Positions 59,385-64,000 of a stretch of DNA of 64,000 nucleotides are shown here, piece after piece. This stretch comes from Oceanospirillaceae bacterium (GTDB lineage Bacteria; Pseudomonadota; Gammaproteobacteria; Pseudomonadales; Litoribrevibacteraceae). Position numbers and translations under genes: made by a program. The notes below the pieces were generated by a model. That model was given only the letters and a program-made list of their open reading frames with translations, did not search any database and was not told the origin of the DNA. Location: assembly GCA_015665455.1 (NCBI GenBank), contig JADFAD010000006.1, forward strand, positions 806,001-870,000. The letters are read 5' to 3'. The first letter of the stretch is position 1; each line of letters begins with the position of its first letter.

Positions 59385-61156
59385 TTATGCACTCCTATCC
59401 ATTGGGAAAGGGATTGTTCATAGCTGTATGTCTTACCTTTTGGTTTTTCATTCGAAAGTTTTGATTTAGGGGCTCCGTCCTTTGATAACCAATGCTCCCT
59501 ACTTTTTTTCATACTTAACCTTGGTGCACATTCCTGCCGCTGAAACTCCATCAGAGACATATCTTGTTCCATAGCAAGTGCCATATCCGTCATCGCCTGC
59601 TGGGGAGAAACCTTTCCATCAATCGCGTTTGCGATATTGCTCCACCAATGTCGTGACAACATAGGATAGTTAGGCACATTGACGCCTGTAGGAGTCCAAA
59701 GGGTACGCGCAGGGCTTCTATAAAACTCAACAAAGCCGCCCAATTTAGGCGCCATCTTAGTCATCAAGTCGGACTCAATATCGGACTCTCTGATAGGGGT
59801 CAACCCAACCACTGTTTTACGTAAAGACACTGTTTTCGACACAACAAACTGAGCATAGAGCCAAGCGGCATTTCGTCTATCTTCGGGGGTATTTTTTAGA
59901 AACGTCCAAGAACCTGCGTCTTGATAACCTAACTTCATACCCTCCTGCCAATATGCACCTTTCGGCGAAGGCGCCATACGCCACTTAGTCGTTCCATCTT
60001 CATTAATCAAACCCAGCTCTGGCTTTGATAAAGCAGCAGTAAATGCGGTATACCAAAATATTTGTTGAGCAATGTTCCCCTGCCCAGGAATTGCACCTGC
60101 TTCAGTAAAATTCATGGATTTAGCACCCGGCGGAGCAAAACGCTCTAACCAACTTATGTACTGATCTACTGCGTACACTGCAGCAGGGCCATCCAAAGCA
60201 CCTCCCCGCTCAACAGAAGCTCCAACAGGACGACAGCCTTCCATTCGAATACCCCACTCGTCCACAGGTAAACCGTTTGGAATGCCTTTGTCTCCTGCTC
60301 CTGCCATCGATAACCACGCATCAGAGAACCTCCAACCAAGCGAAGGATCCCTTAACCCATAATCCATATGACCATAAACACGTTCACCATCAATAACTTT
60401 CACATGATCAGTAAAAAATTCAGCAATATCTTCGTAGGCAGACCAGTTTTCAGGGACGTTTAAGTCATACCCGTAAATGGCTTTAAATTGACGTTTCAAA
60501 TCAGGGCGGGAAAACCAATCGTGACGATACCAATATAAGTTAGCAAACTGTTGATCCGGCAACTGATAAATTACCCCATCAGGGCCTGTGGTGAAACTTA
60601 GTCCAATGAAGTCGTCTAAATCTAACGTAGGCAAAGTGACGTCAACGTTCTTCATTAAATCAGAAATGGTAACAACGGCTTCCTGACGGTAATGCGTACC
60701 GATCAAATCACTGTCGTTGATATAACCGTCGTATAAATTAATCTCTGTATCTATTTGAGTTGATATCTTCTTGATAACATCATCTTCACCCGTCAACTCA
60801 TGATAAACACGAATACCGGTTAGATCTTCAAATGCTTTTGCCAGCGTATTGGCTTCATACCAATGTGTATCAATTCGTTCAGAAACCACTCTGATTTTTA
60901 GCCCTTGATAAGGCTCAGCGGCCTTAGCCAGCCAAGTCAGCTCTTCTGTCTGTTGCTCACGCGTTAACGTTGTCTGGGTGAACTCTTTATCCAGCCAATA
61001 TTGAATTTGCTTCTGTTTCTCTGATGACAAAGCTTGGGACACCCCAACCTCATCACCTTCAGCAAATACAGACGCACACGAAAGAAGCGAGCAAACAACT
61101 AACGCACCCCTCCAAGAGAACCCGAAAAAACTTGATTGATTTTGCATTCCATTCAT
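59381..61156 (-). CDS. Glycerol-type (GlpV-like) extracellular solute-binding protein
   Basis: A 591-residue exported binding protein with a signal peptide (cleavage near SVFAE, residue 33). The segments LAKAAEPYQGLKIRVVSERI, THWYEANTLAKAFEDLTGI and DGYINDSDLIGTHYR are those of GlpV/family-1 carbohydrate-binding proteins that bring glycerol or similar polyols to ABC transporters. The ABC and permease genes usually beside glpV are absent. Its stop overlaps the start of a second binding-protein gene. It may act as an orphan or serve a sensory role. Confidence 0.78.
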   Translation of the reverse strand: MNGMQNQSSFFGFSWRGALVVCSLLSCASVFAEGDEVGVSQALSSEKQKQIQYWLDKEFTQTTLTREQQTEELTWLAKAAEPYQGLKIRVVSERIDTHWYEANTLAKAFEDLTGIRVYHELTGEDDVIKKISTQIDTEINLYDGYINDSDLIGTHYRQEAVVTISDLMKNVDVTLPTLDLDDFIGLSFTTGPDGVIYQLPDQQFANLYWYRHDWFSRPDLKRQFKAIYGYDLNVPENWSAYEDIAEFFTDHVKVIDGERVYGHMDYGLRDPSLGWRFSDAWLSMAGAGDKGIPNGLPVDEWGIRMEGCRPVGASVERGGALDGPAAVYAVDQYISWLERFAPPGAKSMNFTEAGAIPGQGNIAQQIFWYTAFTAALSKPELGLINEDGTTKWRMAPSPKGAYWQEGMKLGYQDAGSWTFLKNTPEDRRNAAWLYAQFVVSKTVSLRKTVVGLTPIRESDIESDLMTKMAPKLGGFVEFYRSPARTLWTPTGVNVPNYPMLSRHWWSNIANAIDGKVSPQQAMTDMALAMEQDMSLMEFQRQECAPRLSMKKSREHWLSKDGAPKSKLSNEKPKGKTYSYEQSLSQWIGVHK

Positions 61157-61372
61157 CCGCTTAAAACAACCTGAGCGATCAAATCAAAGACCGTACCCAT
61201 TGAGTGTAGAAAAGAAACGCCAGAACTACTAATAACAATTAACCAGACTTAAGCTTCTTTCAACATTACAGTTCAACCTTAGGACTGAAATATTTCAATC
61301 CCAGTATTTATCTTTGGAAACAACAGCATATAGTCAAATCTAATTAATAATGATTTCAAAGAAGATAACTTA

Positions 61373-62887
61373 ATGTCTCTAGCCGTCATTCATACTCGGG
61401 CCGCCATTGGGCTTAATGCCCCACTCGTTACCGTTGAAACTCACATATCAGGGGGCTTACCGTCTTTATCCATTGTGGGCCTACCAGAAACGGCAGTTAA
61501 GGAAAGCAAAGACCGAGTAAGAAGCGCCATAATTAACAGTGAATTTGATTTTCCCTTAGGACGAATCACCATACATCTAGGGCCAGCAGATCTTCCAAAA
61601 GAAGGAGGCCGGTTTGATTTGGCTATCGCCATTAGCATTCTTGCTGCATCTAACCAAATCAAACAAGATAAACTTGATCAATATGAAATATTAGGAGAGT
61701 TATCCCTATCAGGCGAAGTTCGCCCGGTAAGAGGCGTCCTCGCCTCTGTTATTTCAACAGACAAAGCAAAAAAGATAGCAATTGTCCCCATCGAAAACGC
61801 GGAAGAAGCCAGTTTACCTCAAACCAATCAAATCATTGCTGTTCGCCATCTCAGCGACTTATGCGCTCACTTTAATGAAATAGCCCAACTGGACCACTAC
61901 ATTTATCAACCAACCACGCCAGATAAATACCATGAAGCCTCACCATTATGCTTATCCGATATTAAAGGCCAACCTCAAGCTAAAAGAGCCCTTGAAATTG
62001 CAGCCGCTGCAGGCCACAACTTATTGATGAGCGGGCCTCCCGGAACAGGAAAAACCATGTTAGCCAGCAGGTTAACCACTATCCTTCCTGAAGTTGATCA
62101 CGTAGAGGCATTAGAAATCGCCAAAGTGCAATCCATATGCAACCCTCTTAATATTCAACATTGGAGTAACCGCCCCTTTCGAGCGCCTCATCATTCTGCT
62201 TCCGCAGCGGCCTTAGTTGGTGGGGGGTCAAACCCTAAACCAGGAGAAATCACACAAGCTCATCTTGGTGTGCTGTTCTTGGATGAGCTGCCCGAATTCG
62301 ACCGAAAAGTACTAGAAGTACTTAGAGAGCCGTTAGAAAGCGGAGAAATCACTATCTCACGCGCACGACATCAAATCACCTACCCAGCACAATTCCAACT
62401 CATCGCGGCAATGAACCCCACTCCATGTGGAAAGATTTGCGGCCCCAATGACATCTGTTTCTGTACTAAAGCCAAAATAGATAAATACAGAAGTAAACTG
62501 TCAGGTCCATTACTTGATCGTATTGATTTACAAATCGAAGTCAGCCCAATCCCCAAAGAGCTTTTAGTCTCAGGAAACAGTCAACAAGAGGAAACCAGTA
62601 GAACTGTAAAGGAACGAACGTCCTCCGCAAGGCAGAGGCAGCTATCAAGAGCAAAAAAACCGAACAGCGAGCTGAATAGCAAAGAAGTCGAAAAATATTG
62701 CCAAATAAGTCGTTCCGATTTTGATCTTATGAACCAAGCCATCGATCAATTAGGACTATCAGCCCGTGCTTATCATCGAATATTAAAAGTTGCTCGTACC
62801 ATAGCAGATCTGGAGGATCACGACATCATATCGACACAGCACTTAACGGAAGCTCTAAGTTATCGAAAATTAGATTTCAGAGGTTGA
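61373..62887 (+). CDS. comM: ComM / YifB family Mg-chelatase-like ATPase
   Basis: A 504-residue protein. The N-terminal Lon-like (ChlI) domain (VETHISGGLPSLSIVGLPE) is followed by the AAA+ domain with Walker A SGPPGTGKTM and Walker B VLFLDELPEFD. ComM is a hexameric helicase that promotes branch migration in natural transformation. The C-terminal extension is typical of the family. It is convergent with the pagL-like gene by 17 bases. Confidence 0.95.
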   Translation: MSLAVIHTRAAIGLNAPLVTVETHISGGLPSLSIVGLPETAVKESKDRVRSAIINSEFDFPLGRITIHLGPADLPKEGGRFDLAIAISILAASNQIKQDKLDQYEILGELSLSGEVRPVRGVLASVISTDKAKKIAIVPIENAEEASLPQTNQIIAVRHLSDLCAHFNEIAQLDHYIYQPTTPDKYHEASPLCLSDIKGQPQAKRALEIAAAAGHNLLMSGPPGTGKTMLASRLTTILPEVDHVEALEIAKVQSICNPLNIQHWSNRPFRAPHHSASAAALVGGGSNPKPGEITQAHLGVLFLDELPEFDRKVLEVLREPLESGEITISRARHQITYPAQFQLIAAMNPTPCGKICGPNDICFCTKAKIDKYRSKLSGPLLDRIDLQIEVSPIPKELLVSGNSQQEETSRTVKERTSSARQRQLSRAKKPNSELNSKEVEKYCQISRSDFDLMNQAIDQLGLSARAYHRILKVARTIADLEDHDIISTQHLTEALSYRKLDFRG

Positions 62888-62904
62888 GGTCTATCTTTAC
62901 AACC

Positions 62905-63471
62905 TTAAAAGCGCATATGAAATCTGACACCCGAGTTATCAAGCCCTTGATTCCGATCTTCACAAAAACCGCCATGAGACAAATGGTCCGTCATAACGGA
63001 AATAGCGTATCGATCAGAAAACCGCCAACCAATATCAATCGCTTCTCGAAAAACCAAACGACATCCTAACCCCCTGCGATCATCCTCTGGCTGGATTTCT
63101 CCGTCGTGGATGGCAGCCCCAAAAAAAGGAACAATAAGAAGACCTTGACCAGTGTCACCAATATCAATGTCAAACTGCCAACTCAGCCCCGCATACCCAA
63201 AACTGGTGTATCCAATATTATTAACCACAGCCCCAACCGTCGGCTGACCATTCAGCATCACCGGTATTGCGTTAAATACCGCTTCAACGTTTAAATCGAC
63301 GCCATGCTCAACTTTACTCGCAATTAACCCTCGATTATGAGCCAGTAATCCTACTCGAACCTGCTTAATTTCGGCGCTCTCTGCGAATAAAGGCAAAGTC
63401 ATTGCACTGATGCACAACGCACTGACTGCACCTAAAATACGTAATGAGAACAACTTCAAGCCAACAAACAT
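62905..63471 (-). CDS. PagL-like lipid A 3-O-deacylase (acyloxyacyl hydrolase)
   Basis: A 188-residue outer-membrane barrel with a signal peptide (about residue 31) and an aromatic C-terminus (HMRF). The motif DHLSHGGFCEDRNQGLDNSG holds the catalytic His-X-Ser and the Asn/Gly/Asp region of PagL. PagL removes an acyl chain from lipid A. I do not see a clear Glu at the usual acid position, so activity is uncertain. It complements the LPS block upstream. Confidence 0.78.
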   Translation of the reverse strand: MFVGLKLFSLRILGAVSALCISAMTLPLFAESAEIKQVRVGLLAHNRGLIASKVEHGVDLNVEAVFNAIPVMLNGQPTVGAVVNNIGYTSFGYAGLSWQFDIDIGDTGQGLLIVPFFGAAIHDGEIQPEDDRRGLGCRLVFREAIDIGWRFSDRYAISVMTDHLSHGGFCEDRNQGLDNSGVRFHMRF

Positions 63472-63688
63472 AATGACCCCTTATCTATCAAAGAAAGTCG
63501 ATCAGGATTTGTCGAACTACAACCACCTCCAAACGGAAACAAGCAAACGCATTACTACCATTCAGTATGGTTAAAGAATGATTTCTATCAAGTCACGATC
63601 TTTCCGCATAACACCTCCTTTTACCCTCTCTTTTACGGCCAGTATTTGATAAAATGGCCGCCATCCTCCATCTGATACTGACCCTCCC

Positions 63689-64000
63689 ATGAGCCAAATA
63701 GAAAACCGCATCAATCAATTAAACGATCGACAAAAAGATGCGTGTAAATACATAAGCACGCCACTATTGGTTATTGCAGGCGCAGGCAGTGGTAAAACCA
63801 GTGTAATCACCACTAAAATTGCTTATCTAATCGATACTTGCGGAATTAAGGCGCATAACATTGTTGCTTTGACCTTCACCAACAAAGCCGCTCGAGAAAT
63901 GAAAGAGCGTGTCGGCCAACTGGTGAAAGGGAAAGCCAGCCGAGGGCTTACAGTTTCAACATTCCACAATCTTGGCCTTAATATCATTCGTAAAGAATGT
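63689..64000 (+). CDS. rep: ATP-dependent DNA helicase Rep, 5' part
   Basis: Partial; continues past the window. The 104 visible codons include LNDRQKDACKYI, Walker A AGAGSGKTSVI and motif Ia LTFTNKAAREMKERV of UvrD/Rep helicases, then TVSTFHNLGL. Rep clears proteins ahead of replication forks. The start ATG at 63689 is predicted from the family N-terminus. The comM / rep order agrees with related genomes. Confidence 0.92.
   Translation, partial: MSQIENRINQLNDRQKDACKYISTPLLVIAGAGSGKTSVITTKIAYLIDTCGIKAHNIVALTFTNKAAREMKERVGQLVKGKASRGLTVSTFHNLGLNIIRKEC

Overview
The window looks like about 64 kb of chromosome from a marine gammaproteobacterium of the Oceanospirillales/Pseudomonadales type. The base composition is moderate, around 42-45% GC by eye. 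Several gene neighbourhoods are familiar from that group: tolC / nudF / DUF1249 / cpdA / yqiA / parE, glnE-ilvE leading into an LPS block, and glnK-amtB next to ubiK, comM and rep. I see no rRNA, tRNA, CRISPR array, insertion sequence or prophage.

Layout. 1-5.3 kb: the end of rsmD, a convergent DTW-domain tRNA-modifying enzyme, and a four-gene amino-acid ABC transporter operon (aapJQMP). 5.3-10.5 kb: parC, an RND/MMPL-type exporter and a small acidic protein. 10.6-24.2 kb: an accessory stretch lying between parC and parE. It holds a shortened NtrC-like regulator, a histidine kinase plus receiver pair, two coupled periplasmic binding proteins convergent with a TonB-dependent receptor, an Asp/Glu-racemase-like protein, a large protein I do not recognise, an alpha/beta hydrolase, a lysine-rich set of small proteins (one of only 37 residues) and a CBS-pair protein. 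24.3-34.5 kb: parE, a hybrid kinase, yqiA, cpdA, a DUF1249 gene, nudF, thiC and tolC. 34.5-48.5 kb: a long minus-strand envelope glycan block running from msbA through an ELM1-like protein, several glycosyltransferases, a YrbL-like kinase, wecB and an O-antigen ligase-like protein to waaA. 48.6-52.6 kb: ilvE and glnE. 52.7-56.3 kb: a PadR regulator divergent from an FAD oxidoreductase across a perfect palindrome, then two paralogous small secreted proteins. 56.3-64 kb: glnK-amtB behind a sigma-54-like promoter with an NtrC-like site, ubiK, two orphan solute-binding proteins, comM, a PagL-like outer-membrane deacylase and the start of rep.

How parts work together. Nitrogen control is a recurring theme. 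glnE (glutamine synthetase adenylyltransferase), glnK-amtB and the aap operon are all here, and both glnK and aapJ have good sigma-54 promoter candidates. The LPS block supplies Kdo transfer (WaaA), flipping (MsbA), UDP-ManNAc supply (WecB) and several sugar transferases, but I see no waaC/waaF heptosyltransferases. The accessory region combines two-component signalling with periplasmic binding proteins and a TonB receptor, which suggests ligand sensing or uptake.

The items I consider most worth a second look are the structured 5' leader of the TonB receptor, the in-frame-deleted NtrC-like regulator, the lysine-rich cluster with its 37-residue peptide, the tandem secreted paralogs with a shared upstream motif, the 19-bp palindrome at padR, and the single-cysteine racemase homolog beside an unrecognised 578-residue protein.
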